Positions 17,678 to 24,390 are shown, counted from the first letter of the stretch. The stretch is DNA of 39,134 nucleotides from JAGYLJ01 sp964383545 (GCA_964383545.1 CAYLHD010000003.1:1-39134), one strand, 5' to 3'. A program made the numbers and translations. The notes: generated by a model from the letters alone, not told the origin.

Positions 17678-18523
17678 TTAAATATCGACCTTGATTAGGT
17701 CAATACCTTTACTTTTTAAAATGTATTCACCATCTAAGAGAGAATAACCCTTTCTGAAAAAAACCTGTTTAATTCCAGAACGAGCTACTAACTTAGCACA
17801 AGATGGACAAGGAAAATCAGTAATGAAGAGTTTGCACCCCTCCAATGAAATACCTCTACGGGCCGCTTCAGCGATTAGAACTGCTTCAGCATGATCAGCA
17901 GTAGAAAGTTCAAAATTAAGGCCTTTCTTAAAAATAGACCGAGGGTCACCAAAAGCATAAGGCATCTGAGGATCTGGTACATGGGTATTATGGGCCACCA
18001 TGATTACAACACCATCTTTCAAAAGGATACCTCCAACACATCTCCACCAATCTCCACTCTTTTGACCTTCACTAATAGCAGATTTCATGATTGATCTTTC
18101 AAATTCACCAACTGAAATCGTCTGACCTGCAGAAACCTCCTTTTTTTCTTCAACATTATTTTTATGCCAGCGAAGAAAAATTGATTGGTATTCAATTTTT
18201 TTTCCCGATAAATACTTGTCAACAAAAACTCTAGAAATATCTTCATCAGGAAGAACAAAGGTTCTGGCAAAGTTGTTAAAATACTTCCTCCGTTTAGGTG
18301 ATAAAACAAAAACTTTCTCGAAAATACCAAGAGCAAAGATAGCATCTTTCATGTGATCAGAATCGACAGCACGAAGAGAATCTTTTCTGGCAATATAATC
18401 AAAGCCCAAATCTCTGGCAACCTCTTGATCTAGTAAACACAGAATACCTCCACGACAGCTTTCAAACAATTTTAGATATCCTTTGTGTAAGACAGGAACA
18501 TAGGCTATTAACATCTTTTTCAT
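17678..18523 (-). CDS. Deoxycytidylate deaminase with an N-terminal nucleotidyltransferase-like domain
   Basis: From ATG 18523 (behind AGGAGG; a TTG at 18526 is in frame) the protein has 281 residues. The C-terminal half is a zinc-dependent dCMP/cytidine deaminase: H211-A-E213 is the ligand and proton shuttle, and PCPSC supplies C239 and C242. Residues 1-115 form a second domain. It contains PVLHKGYLKLF near 10-20, then ILCLLDQE and LRAVDSDHMKDAI...VFVL, resembling the HxGH nucleotidyltransferase layout (FDLLHIGH...VLIVGVDND) of the gene upstream, but with HKGY instead of HxGH. This suggests a degenerate relative (inference). The deaminase would make dUMP for ThyA, so the gene fits the neighbouring thyA operon. 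Confidence 0.85.
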   Translation of the reverse strand: MKKMLIAYVPVLHKGYLKLFESCRGGILCLLDQEVARDLGFDYIARKDSLRAVDSDHMKDAIFALGIFEKVFVLSPKRRKYFNNFARTFVLPDEDISRVFVDKYLSGKKIEYQSIFLRWHKNNVEEKKEVSAGQTISVGEFERSIMKSAISEGQKSGDWWRCVGGILLKDGVVIMVAHNTHVPDPQMPYAFGDPRSIFKKGLNFELSTADHAEAVLIAEAARRGISLEGCKLFITDFPCPSCAKLVARSGIKQVFFRKGYSLLDGEYILKSKGIDLIKVDI

Positions 18524-18537
18524 CAAGCACCTCCTTT

Positions 18538-19119
18538 CTACGCAGTCATTTCATGCAATAGTTCATTAATTTTCTCTGAAAGTTTCTCAGCAAAATCTTG
18601 AACACCTTGGGTAAAGATCTTACGAACTTTAGCTGAGGTGCTAGTGGTAGCCTGCGGGGGCAATAATTGAATTTCTCCGCAGATCTTTTCCATTTCCTTA
18701 ATTCTTTTTTCAGAATGTTTTGTTGTCTCTGAAATAATCAATACATCTGGATGAACAGTTCTTATTAAATACATACTCGGTTGTCCCAAACTTTTGGGAA
18801 CAATGATGTCAACAGATCTAAGATGAGCCAACATTTTAAACCGTTCTTGCTCTGGTACCACCGGTCGATTTGGACCCTTCCTTTTCTTCACTTTATCATC
18901 GTTATCTACACCAACAATGAGAACATCCCCGAATTTCTTCGCTTCTCTCAAATACTGTGCATGTCCAATGTGAAGTAAATCAAAAGAACCAGAAGTTAGA
19001 ACAATTCTCAACCCTTCCTTTTTAAAATTCTCCACCATCACAGACAATTCATCATAATCACCAACAAAACGACTAAAAAAATTAGCACCGTTTTCAAAAA
19101 TTTCCTTATTTTTCAACAT
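18538..19119 (-). CDS. Cytidylyltransferase-like nucleotidyltransferase (RfaE/TagD-type)
   Basis: A 193-residue protein with TSGSFDLLHIGHAQYLREAKKFGDVLIVGVDND. This is the HxGH nucleotidyltransferase signature seen in glycerol-3-phosphate cytidylyltransferase and the RfaE C-terminal domain. RPVVPEQERFKMLAHLRSVD matches the second conserved block. Family enzymes join CMP or AMP to a phosphorylated sugar, alcohol or cofactor; the substrate here is unknown. The start was set at ATG 19119 because AAGGAGG sits 7 bases before it. An in-frame codon at 19137 lies before that site. It is the first gene of a two-gene operon with the deaminase. Confidence 0.85.
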   Translation of the reverse strand: MLKNKEIFENGANFFSRFVGDYDELSVMVENFKKEGLRIVLTSGSFDLLHIGHAQYLREAKKFGDVLIVGVDNDDKVKKRKGPNRPVVPEQERFKMLAHLRSVDIIVPKSLGQPSMYLIRTVHPDVLIISETTKHSEKRIKEMEKICGEIQLLPPQATTSTSAKVRKIFTQGVQDFAEKLSEKINELLHEMTA

Positions 19120-19175
19120 TTTAAGCCTCCTTGTCATTTTAAATTATTTATTTTTCAAACAACAATCTAAACCTA

Positions 19176-19204
19176 GGTATACCTGAAATTAAACTAAATT
19201 TCAA
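19176..19204 (-). promoter_or_regulatory. Sigma70-like promoter of the nucleotidyltransferase-deaminase operon
   Basis: Reading the minus strand, TTGAAA (19199-19204) is followed after 17 bases by TATACC (19176-19181), about 57 bases before the chosen start. The -10 overlaps a 10-base palindrome AGGTATACCT, a possible operator. Confidence 0.5.
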
Positions 19205-19211
19205 GCAAAAT

Positions 19212-19245
19212 AAAAAAGCGTCGACCTTAAGGTCGACGCTTTTTT
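19212..19245 (-). terminator. Terminator after rplK
   Basis: A perfect 34-base palindrome with a GCGTCGACC stem flanked by A6 and T6, located 8 bases past the rplK stop. It ends the secE-nusG-rplK transcript. Confidence 0.92.
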
Positions 19246-19253
19246 ATTTTTAA

Positions 19254-19673
19254 TTATTTAACTTCTACTCCCATACTTCGAGCAGTTCCTTCAATAATCT
19301 TCATGGCTTGCTCTACATCGTTAGCATTTAAATCCACCATCTTTGTCTCAGCAATTTCTTTAATCTGAGTCTTGGTGATAGAACCAGCTTTTTTAATAAG
19401 ATTCTTACCGGAACCCTTCTTCTGTCCAATGGCTTTCAAAATTAAACGAGAAGCTGGAGGTGTCTTAGTAACAAAACTAAAACTCCTATCTTCATAGACA
19501 GAAATAACAACAGGAATAATATCCCCCATCATTTCTCTAGTCTTTTCATTAAACTGATTAACAAATTCACCAATATTAACACCGGCTTGTCCTAAAGCTG
19601 GTCCTAAAGGTGGTGCAGCATTTGCCTTTCCTCCTTCGATCTGTAATTTTATCTTTTTTGTTACTTCTTTCAT
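19254..19673 (-). CDS. rplK: Ribosomal protein L11
   Basis: A 139-residue L11. The N-terminal domain has the GGKANAAPPLGPALGQAGVNIGEF signature, and the C-terminal rRNA-binding domain (about 70-139) has TPPASRLILKAIG and ends with GTARSMGVEVK. L11 binds 23S rRNA at the GTPase-associated centre. It is third in the conserved secE-nusG-rplK order. rplA, its usual partner, is not here, because a terminator follows directly. No Shine-Dalgarno is seen before the ATG. Confidence 0.97.
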   Translation of the reverse strand: MKEVTKKIKLQIEGGKANAAPPLGPALGQAGVNIGEFVNQFNEKTREMMGDIIPVVISVYEDRSFSFVTKTPPASRLILKAIGQKKGSGKNLIKKAGSITKTQIKEIAETKMVDLNANDVEQAMKIIEGTARSMGVEVK

Positions 19674-19693
19674 ATTTTTCTTATTATTCTCTA

Positions 19694-19721
19694 ATCCCGC
19701 CTCATCGGCGGATTAGAAAAA
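19694..19721 (-). promoter_or_regulatory. Hairpin between nusG and rplK
   Basis: A bulged stem of about 11 bp (TCTAAT/ATTAGA plus CCGCC/GGCGG) sits in the 75-base nusG-rplK gap. The minus-strand loop contains GATGAGG. There is no U-run directly after it, so it is not a simple terminator. It could be an L1- or L11-type leader control element, or an RNA processing site; this is speculative. Confidence 0.3.
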
Positions 19722-19748
19722 TATAGTCGCCTTGAGCTCCTTATTTTT

Positions 19749-20294
19749 CTAAATTTTCTTAACTTGTAATGGATCAAGCTCTACAGGTGTCTCGCGACCA
19801 AACATTGACACCATCACCTTGATTTTCCCCCTTTCCTCATCGACTTCACTTACTTTACCTTCTGTATCTTTAAAAGGTCCGTCGATTACAATAATAATAT
19901 CCCCTAATTGTATATCTATTGAGTGTTTAGTCAAATCAGAACTTATTCTCCTTCTTAACTCTTTCATTTCTTCTTCATCAACCGGTACTGGATTAATTCC
20001 AGCTCCCACAAAACCTGTAATACGAGGAGTGTTTCTAACCACATACCAAGAATCATCGGTTACAATCATATCTACTAGTACATAACCAGGATAAATTTTT
20101 TCTTCAATCTCAACTCTCTTGCCATTTTTTATCTTAATCTTTTTTTCCATAGGAACAATCACATCAAAAATCTTATCTTCCATACCAAAAGAACCAATCC
20201 TTTGTTTAAGATTTCTAACTACGGCATTCTCATAACCCACATAAGTGTGAACAGCATACCAATTCCTTTTTGCATTTTCTTCTTGTTTTGACAT
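19749..20294 (-). CDS. nusG: Transcription elongation/antitermination factor NusG
   Basis: A 181-residue NusG: the NGN domain starts NWYAVHTYVGYENAV and includes KIYPGYVLVDM and RNTPRITGFVG. The C-terminal KOW domain starts at about 125 with GDIIIVIDGPFKDTEGKV and ends QVKKI. It binds RNA polymerase and couples it to ribosomes or Rho. It is 4 bases downstream of secE, in the usual order. Confidence 0.97.
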   Translation of the reverse strand: MSKQEENAKRNWYAVHTYVGYENAVVRNLKQRIGSFGMEDKIFDVIVPMEKKIKIKNGKRVEIEEKIYPGYVLVDMIVTDDSWYVVRNTPRITGFVGAGINPVPVDEEEMKELRRRISSDLTKHSIDIQLGDIIIVIDGPFKDTEGKVSEVDEERGKIKVMVSMFGRETPVELDPLQVKKI

Positions 20295-20298
20295 ATTT

Positions 20299-20484
20299 TT
20301 ATTTTAAAATTAATTCATCTAAACCAAGTGAAAAAATAAAATCAAAAAATCCTAAGAAAAAAGCAGTTAATAAAGAAACTACTACTACAACTATAGTAAA
20401 CCAAATAGACTGTTTCTTGGTTGGCCAAGACACATGTTTGAGTTCACTTCTTGTATCCTTTATATAATTTATAAATCTATTCAT
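20299..20484 (-). CDS. secE: Preprotein translocase subunit SecE
   Basis: A 61-residue minimal SecE: a short amphipathic helix with TRSELKHVSWPTKKQ (the conserved cytoplasmic motif) followed by one transmembrane helix at about 29-55. It stabilises SecY in the translocon. It is the first gene of the secE-nusG-rplK operon. Confidence 0.95.
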   Translation of the reverse strand: MNRFINYIKDTRSELKHVSWPTKKQSIWFTIVVVVVSLLTAFFLGFFDFIFSLGLDELILK

Positions 20485-20517
20485 AATACTCTTATATTAA
20501 CTAATTTTCTCTAATTA

Positions 20518-20539
20518 AAAAAGCCCGTTGGGGCTTTTT
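20518..20539 (-). terminator. Terminator between the SIMPL gene and secE
   Basis: Stem AAAAAGCCC/GGGCTTTTT with a 4-base loop, downstream of the SIMPL gene and just ahead of secE. Confidence 0.85.
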
Positions 20540-20598
20540 CATCTAAAATAATATTATCCTCTAAACTCCAAAAAGTCAAGGCTTATATTCTCACAATA

Positions 20599-21426
20599 CT
20601 ATTTTATTTCATAGGTTAAATTAACATTAACCTTAATTTCATTTTCTCCAACAGATACTACTACAGCACTACCCATACTACTTTCATTTACAGCATAGGC
20701 CTTGTCTTTAGAATACACAGGATAATTATTGCCATCATTAGATGAATAAGAAATCATTCTTACCAAATCAATTCCTAAATCTTTAGCTAACTGATTAGCT
20801 TTGTCCTTTGCATCTTCAATAGCATCTTGTCTTGCCTGTCTCTTCAACTCATCCTTATTATCAATATCAAAAGTTAAACCACTAATATTAGTCACTTCTA
20901 AAGCACCTATCCCTGACAAAATCTCTCCAGCTTTATCAATATCTTCAAGTTTAACAACAACATTCTGACTTACTTCATAACCAACAAGAACTCTTTCCTT
21001 ATTAACAAGAGAAGAGTTCAAACTATAGTAAGTATCACTCAAATTTTTCCATTCATAACGAGGATAAATATTATAACCATTTGTCTTTATATTCTTCTTA
21101 TCAACACCAGTCCCTTCTAAGTAACTCATCACACTCGCCATAACACCATTCACATTTTGTTGAGCTTCTTTTACTGTAAGTTGTTCATCTGTAACTGAAA
21201 AACTAAAATTTGCAATATCAGGAACAGCTGAAACTTCCCCTTCACCTTGAACATTAATAGTAGTCTGCGGATAAATATCTTGACCAACAAAACTATTTTC
21301 TTTTAAAGTTCCATACGTTTTTACTAAAAAGAAAAGAGATAAAATTCCCAAAAAAAGAGCTAACAATTTTGCAATAGAACCATGGTGGCATAAATCACAA
21401 ACACTATTTATATTTTCTTGTTCCAT
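20599..21426 (-). CDS. SIMPL (DUF541) domain protein, membrane-anchored
   Basis: A 275-residue protein with one N-terminal transmembrane helix at about 19-38. A SIMPL domain of about 55-275 faces outward, opening INVQGEGEVSAVPDIANFSFSV. Characteristic segments include YEVSQNVVVKLEDIDKAGEILS and RQARQDAIEDAKDKANQLAKDLG. The family forms oligomeric periplasmic or surface assemblies of poorly defined function. A CDLCHHG motif before the helix (C10, C13, H14, H15) is unusual and might bind a metal. Confidence 0.88.
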   Translation of the reverse strand: MEQENINSVCDLCHHGSIAKLLALFLGILSLFFLVKTYGTLKENSFVGQDIYPQTTINVQGEGEVSAVPDIANFSFSVTDEQLTVKEAQQNVNGVMASVMSYLEGTGVDKKNIKTNGYNIYPRYEWKNLSDTYYSLNSSLVNKERVLVGYEVSQNVVVKLEDIDKAGEILSGIGALEVTNISGLTFDIDNKDELKRQARQDAIEDAKDKANQLAKDLGIDLVRMISYSSNDGNNYPVYSKDKAYAVNESSMGSAVVVSVGENEIKVNVNLTYEIK

Positions 21427-21448
21427 GTTGTTTAATAATTTGGGTTAA

Positions 21449-21613
21449 TTAATTTCTAATGAACAACTTGATTCCAACCCAAGCACCGCAAATTGCAACA
21501 GTATATTTAGCTACATTATACACTCCGTTTGATATATTACCATAATAAGGATAAGCTATATAAACAATAACGATAGAAGATAAAAGAATTAAACCAAGTA
21601 ACCTGTTTTTCAT
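21449..21613 (-). CDS. Small hypothetical membrane protein, 54 residues
   Basis: An open frame MKNRLLGLILLSSIVIVYIA...ICGAWVGIKLFIRN with one strong transmembrane helix at about 4-22 and a second weaker one at about 35-52. It ends 22 bases before the SIMPL start, on the same strand. Start with Met-Lys-Asn-Arg, a positive N-terminus and a positive C-terminal tail are typical of small bacterial membrane proteins. Not recognised. Confidence 0.55.
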   Translation of the reverse strand: MKNRLLGLILLSSIVIVYIAYPYYGNISNGVYNVAKYTVAICGAWVGIKLFIRN

Positions 21614-21693
21614 ATTTATATTGTTAAATAAAATTTAGCTTTATAGCTTTTAATATAAATTTACTAATTAATAGTGTTTCTTATACAACAAAG

Positions 21694-22272
21694 TTAGCCA
21701 ATAATTATCTTTGCCAACCAACTAACTATAAAAATACCTACACTATTAAGTGTAAAAGATAATATTAAAAAACGCTTTTTACTCATCTTAGATATCCCTA
21801 ACATAGCTACACCTACTTCATCTGGTAAGGGTGAAGCAATAACGATAGCACCAAAAAAAGGAAGAAAAAACCTAAAAATTTTATGTTTAAAAATAACAGA
21901 AAACCTAAGTCCTTGAGGAGACTTCAAAAGATTATCAAAACCTTTTGAGACCTTACCTCTAACAAATGTAAAAATTATTAAATCCCCAATCATTGCACCT
22001 AAACCACCTAAAATAGCGAGAACTAAAAGAGGAGTAGTTTGTGCAAAACTACCAAGCAAAGCGATAGCGGGAGCAGTGGTAAAAATCGAAGTAAAAAATA
22101 GACCAGCAAAAATTATACCCAACCACAATAGACCATCTAAAGAAAAAATAAACTCATAAATGAGTCCAGACCTAATAAGAAACACAGCTACACTAATACT
22201 AAATATCGTAAATAAAAAATCTCTCAAAAGTTTTTTCTTAGGGTTCTTCATATTAACTACTTCATTATACAT
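21694..22272 (-). CDS. Integral membrane protein, small-exporter or VTT-like
   Basis: A 192-residue polytopic membrane protein with about five hydrophobic segments (near 20-40, 48-68, 72-100, 130-150, 168-190). LGGLGAMIGDLIIFTFVRGKVSKGF and FFGAIVIASPLPDEVGVAMLGISKM resemble the VTT/DedA and small multidrug-export groups, where an acidic/proline re-entrant loop is important. An alternative start at ATG 22251 (MKNPKKK) would remove seven residues. It follows the adenosyltransferase gene by 12 bases. Confidence 0.6.
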   Translation of the reverse strand: MYNEVVNMKNPKKKLLRDFLFTIFSISVAVFLIRSGLIYEFIFSLDGLLWLGIIFAGLFFTSIFTTAPAIALLGSFAQTTPLLVLAILGGLGAMIGDLIIFTFVRGKVSKGFDNLLKSPQGLRFSVIFKHKIFRFFLPFFGAIVIASPLPDEVGVAMLGISKMSKKRFLILSFTLNSVGIFIVSWLAKIIIG

Positions 22273-22284
22273 TACTCTTAGACA

Positions 22285-22827
22285 CTAATTAAAGTATTCT
22301 TCTTGATAACTTTGACTATAATTTACAAACCTAGACATTACAAAAAATAAATCAGACAACCGATTTAAATAGGATTTTATCTCCTTACCATTCTCTAATT
22401 TTTCTTTTTTATCTAAAGCTACGAACCGTCTTTCTGTTTTCCTAATCAAAGTCCTTTCATAATTTAAGAAAACAACTAACTCGCTTCCCCCAACTTTTAA
22501 AAACTTGTTAAGAGGTTTTAATTTATCCTCTAATAAATCTATTGATATCTCAACCTCCCTGATGCTTAGATCTAAATCTTTTATCTCCTTACCTGCCACA
22601 GATGACTGAATTAAAAATAATTTATTTTGAATGTTATCTAAAATATCAAAAGAAGAAATATCTAAATCTTTGCTTACAAAGCTATTTATTTTATTTTTAC
22701 AAATAGCCAAAAAAGCTCCAACTTCGTCAAGTGATCCTAAAACTTCCAATACTAAATCGTCCTTATCAATTAAATCACCGTTAAAATTTTCTGTCTGGCC
22801 ATTATCTCCCTTTTTTGTATAAAGCAT
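22285..22827 (-). CDS. ATP:cob(I)alamin adenosyltransferase, PduO type
   Basis: A 180-residue protein with the PduO/MMAB layout: YTKKGDNGQTENFNG at 3-17 (ATP site), GSLDEVGAFL near 31-40, RKTERRFVAL at 129-138 and YLNRLSDLFFVMSRFVN near 153-169. The enzyme makes adenosylcobalamin from cob(I)alamin and ATP. Some usual positions differ (KKGDNG instead of RTGDxG; a short segment between). It suggests scavenged cobalamin feeding a B12-dependent enzyme, perhaps a ribonucleotide reductase; no B12 synthesis gene is in view. Confidence 0.82.
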   Translation of the reverse strand: MLYTKKGDNGQTENFNGDLIDKDDLVLEVLGSLDEVGAFLAICKNKINSFVSKDLDISSFDILDNIQNKLFLIQSSVAGKEIKDLDLSIREVEISIDLLEDKLKPLNKFLKVGGSELVVFLNYERTLIRKTERRFVALDKKEKLENGKEIKSYLNRLSDLFFVMSRFVNYSQSYQEEYFN

Positions 22828-22843
22828 AGACTTTCATTATAGC

Positions 22844-22881
22844 AAAAAAACACTCCTGATATTATCAGAAGTGTTTTTTTT
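22844..22881 (-). terminator. Terminator after the tRNA-His repeat array
   Basis: Stem AACACT-C-CTGAT pairing with ATCAG-A-AGTGTT (one internal mismatch), flanked by A7 and T8. It lies a few bases past the last tRNA-like repeat, so the tRNA-His transcript probably runs through the array before ending here. Confidence 0.8.
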
Positions 22882-22886
22882 GCTTG

Positions 22887-23280
22887 GGTGCCTAGAGAGA
22901 ATTGGGGTCAAGTTTCTAAATATTTTATTCATACTTCGCACTCCAAAATATTAAGAACTTTCTCCCCGGACTCAGCCCACAACTTCTCCGTTACACTACG
23001 AAGTTGATTTCATAGCTTCCGTCTTTCAATTCTCCCTGATCACTCCAAAAATACAGTCACCAAATGCTTCTCATTTGTTTCCTTATTTTTGGGTGCCTAG
23101 AGAGAATTGGGGTCAAGTTTCTAAATATTTTATTCATACTTCGNNNNNNNNNNNNNNNNNNNNNNNNNNNNNNNNNNNNNNNNNNNNNNNNNNNNNNNNN
23201 NNNNNNNNNNNNNNNNNNNNNNNNNNNNNNNNNNNNNNNNNNNAGTCACCAAATGCTTCTCATTTGTTTCCTTATTTTTG
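22887..23280 (-). repeat. tRNA-His-linked tandem repeat array (gap inside)
   Basis: On the 3' side of tRNA-His, a 205-base unit (22887-23091) is followed by a second, interrupted copy (23092-23280) joined to the gene. Each begins, on the plus strand, with GGTGCCTAGAGAGAATTG, the reverse complement of the tRNA 3' end up to the T-loop, then diverges into GGGTC. An AT-rich imperfect palindrome follows (22910-22926 with 22945-22962). TTCAATTCTC, a T-arm copy opposite in orientation to the gene, is at 23025-23034. GTCACCAA is at 23056-23063. Visible parts of the second unit match the first exactly. Confidence 0.85.
23144..23243. other. Assembly gap (100 N)
   Basis: Exactly 100 N, the usual placeholder for unknown length. 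Flanks belong to the 205-base repeat unit. If only one unit is interrupted, 116 real bases are missing. Confidence 0.97.
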
Positions 23281-23352
23281 GGTGCCTAGAGAGAATTGAA
23301 CTCTCGTCGCCGCCTCCACAGGGCGGAGCTTTACCACTAAGCTATAGGCACC
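23281..23352 (-). tRNA. tRNA-His (anticodon GTG)
   Basis: Full cloverleaf: acceptor GTGCCTA/TAGGCAC with the extra G at -1 opposite C73, the histidine identity element; D-arm GCTTAGTGGTAAAGC; anticodon stem CCGCC/GGCGG with loop CTGTGGA; T-arm GAGAG-TTCAATT-CTCTC. CCA is not encoded. The stop codon of the HNH gene lies inside its D-arm. Confidence 0.97.
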
Positions 23353-23834
23353 ATAATTTTATCCTGTTCATCTTTATAATAATGTACAAGATGATGGCAA
23401 TTATGACATAACCAAACTAAATTTTCCACTTTATTATTCTTTCTGTTTCGGTCTTTATGATGTACTGCCATAACACGAACATCTTTAGTTTTGCATAAAA
23501 AAAAAATCTTGGGAACCTTGTTTCTAGTTAAAACACTTCTATAAGAATATCTTCCACCTGTCCAATTAGCATGCTTAGAACCTACAAATTCTTGATTTCT
23601 CCATTTAGTTTGACAAGATTTGCTACAAAAAAATTTACCGCTTTTTGATCTTCCTAAACTAATCTTGCTTTTATAAGACAGTTTTCCACATAAAAAACAT
23701 TCTACTTCTTTCCCTTTTCTTAAACCCAATTTATGACATTCTGGAGAACAATATTTACCAAAACCTCTTGCAACGATAGAAGGTTTTGTCTTAAATTCCT
23801 TTTTACAAACTTGACACTTTTTAATTAAAGGCAT
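23337..23834 (-). CDS. HNH endonuclease with zinc knuckles
   Basis: A 165-residue protein with cysteine pairs C7/C10, C29/C33, C46/C49 and C70/C74 making two zinc modules. A C-terminal HNH nuclease motif follows: VHHKDRNRKNNKVENLVWLCHNCHHLVH, with H125/H126, N138, H147 and structural C143/C146. Such small HNH proteins are often homing or mobile-element nucleases. The last five codons and TAG stop fall within the start of tRNA-His, on the same strand, so one transcript could carry both. It is flanked by two tRNA repeat arrays, but a link is only inferred. Start ATG 23834 has no clear Shine-Dalgarno. Confidence 0.88.
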   Translation of the reverse strand: MPLIKKCQVCKKEFKTKPSIVARGFGKYCSPECHKLGLRKGKEVECFLCGKLSYKSKISLGRSKSGKFFCSKSCQTKWRNQEFVGSKHANWTGGRYSYRSVLTRNKVPKIFFLCKTKDVRVMAVHHKDRNRKNNKVENLVWLCHNCHHLVHYYKDEQDKIMVPIA

Positions 23835-23950
23835 TAACCTAATTATAGGTTAAATAAAACTTTTAATAAACACTCCAGACTGTGGATAAAAACCACAAAC
23901 AAAAGAGTAAACCACTGAAAAATTTCCTGCGCACTTTCACCACACTCGAG

Positions 23951-24390
23951 TGCCCAGAGTGGGATTTGGTCACAAGTTACTAAGTAAAATTATTCGTTCG
24001 CGAGTCTGCCTACCGGCAGGCAGGTTCACTCTAATTTTACTAAGTACTTTCGACCCCGGCTCGCTGTCGTGCTTGCTTCGCTCCGCGCAACATGCTCCGC
24101 CTTTCAAATCCCAACAAAAGCAAAACTCTTTGCTTTTTCTCTGGTCACCAACTCCACTTTGTTCCGTTTGTGCCCAGAGTGGGATTTGGTCACAAGTTAC
24201 TAAGTAAAATTATTCGTTCGCGAGTCTGCCTACCGGCAGGCAGGTTCACTCTAATTTTACTAAGTACTTTCGACCCCGGCTCGCTGTCGTGCTTGCTTCG
24301 CTCCGCGCAACATGCTCCGCCTTTCAAATCCCAACAAAAGCAAAACTCTTTGCTTTTTCTCTGGTCACCAACTCCACTTTGTTCCGTTTG
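23951..24390 (-). repeat. tRNA-Leu-linked tandem repeat: two identical 220-base units
   Basis: Units 23951-24170 and 24171-24390 appear identical base for base and run into tRNA-Leu. Each starts on the plus strand with TGCCCAGAGTGGGATTTG, the reverse complement of the tRNA 3' end, and then switches to GGTC at the T-loop. In unit 1 an imperfect palindrome has arms 23968-23992 and 24032-24055, bounded by GGTC and GACC. A GC-rich stretch follows at about 24051-24100. TTCAAATCCC, an inverted T-arm copy, is at 24103-24112. A small hairpin lies at about 24116-24137, then CTCTGGTCACCA at 24139-24150. Open frames across this region are artefacts. Confidence 0.92.
24006..24023. repeat. Short GC-rich palindrome CTGCCTACCGGCAGGCAG
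   Basis: It lies in the loop of the larger palindrome of Leu unit 1, with an identical copy at 24226-24243. Its translation gives CLPAGR-like peptides, which I recall as frequent in predicted Patescibacteria proteins. It looks like a nested, independently spreading palindrome: the matching element near tRNA-Val lacks it. Confidence 0.6.

Noticed and set aside
19694..19721. Firm call of an L1-binding leader between nusG and rplK
   Set aside because: GATGAGG in the loop is suggestive, but the rest of the L1 site is not recognisable and rplA is not in this operon.
23064..23411. Open frames across the His repeat and gap
   Set aside because: They translate repeat DNA, N bases and antisense tRNA; no family pattern is present.
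22887..24390. CRISPR array
   Set aside because: The repeats are long, contain tRNA ends and are contiguous with no variable spacers of regular size, and no cas gene is near.
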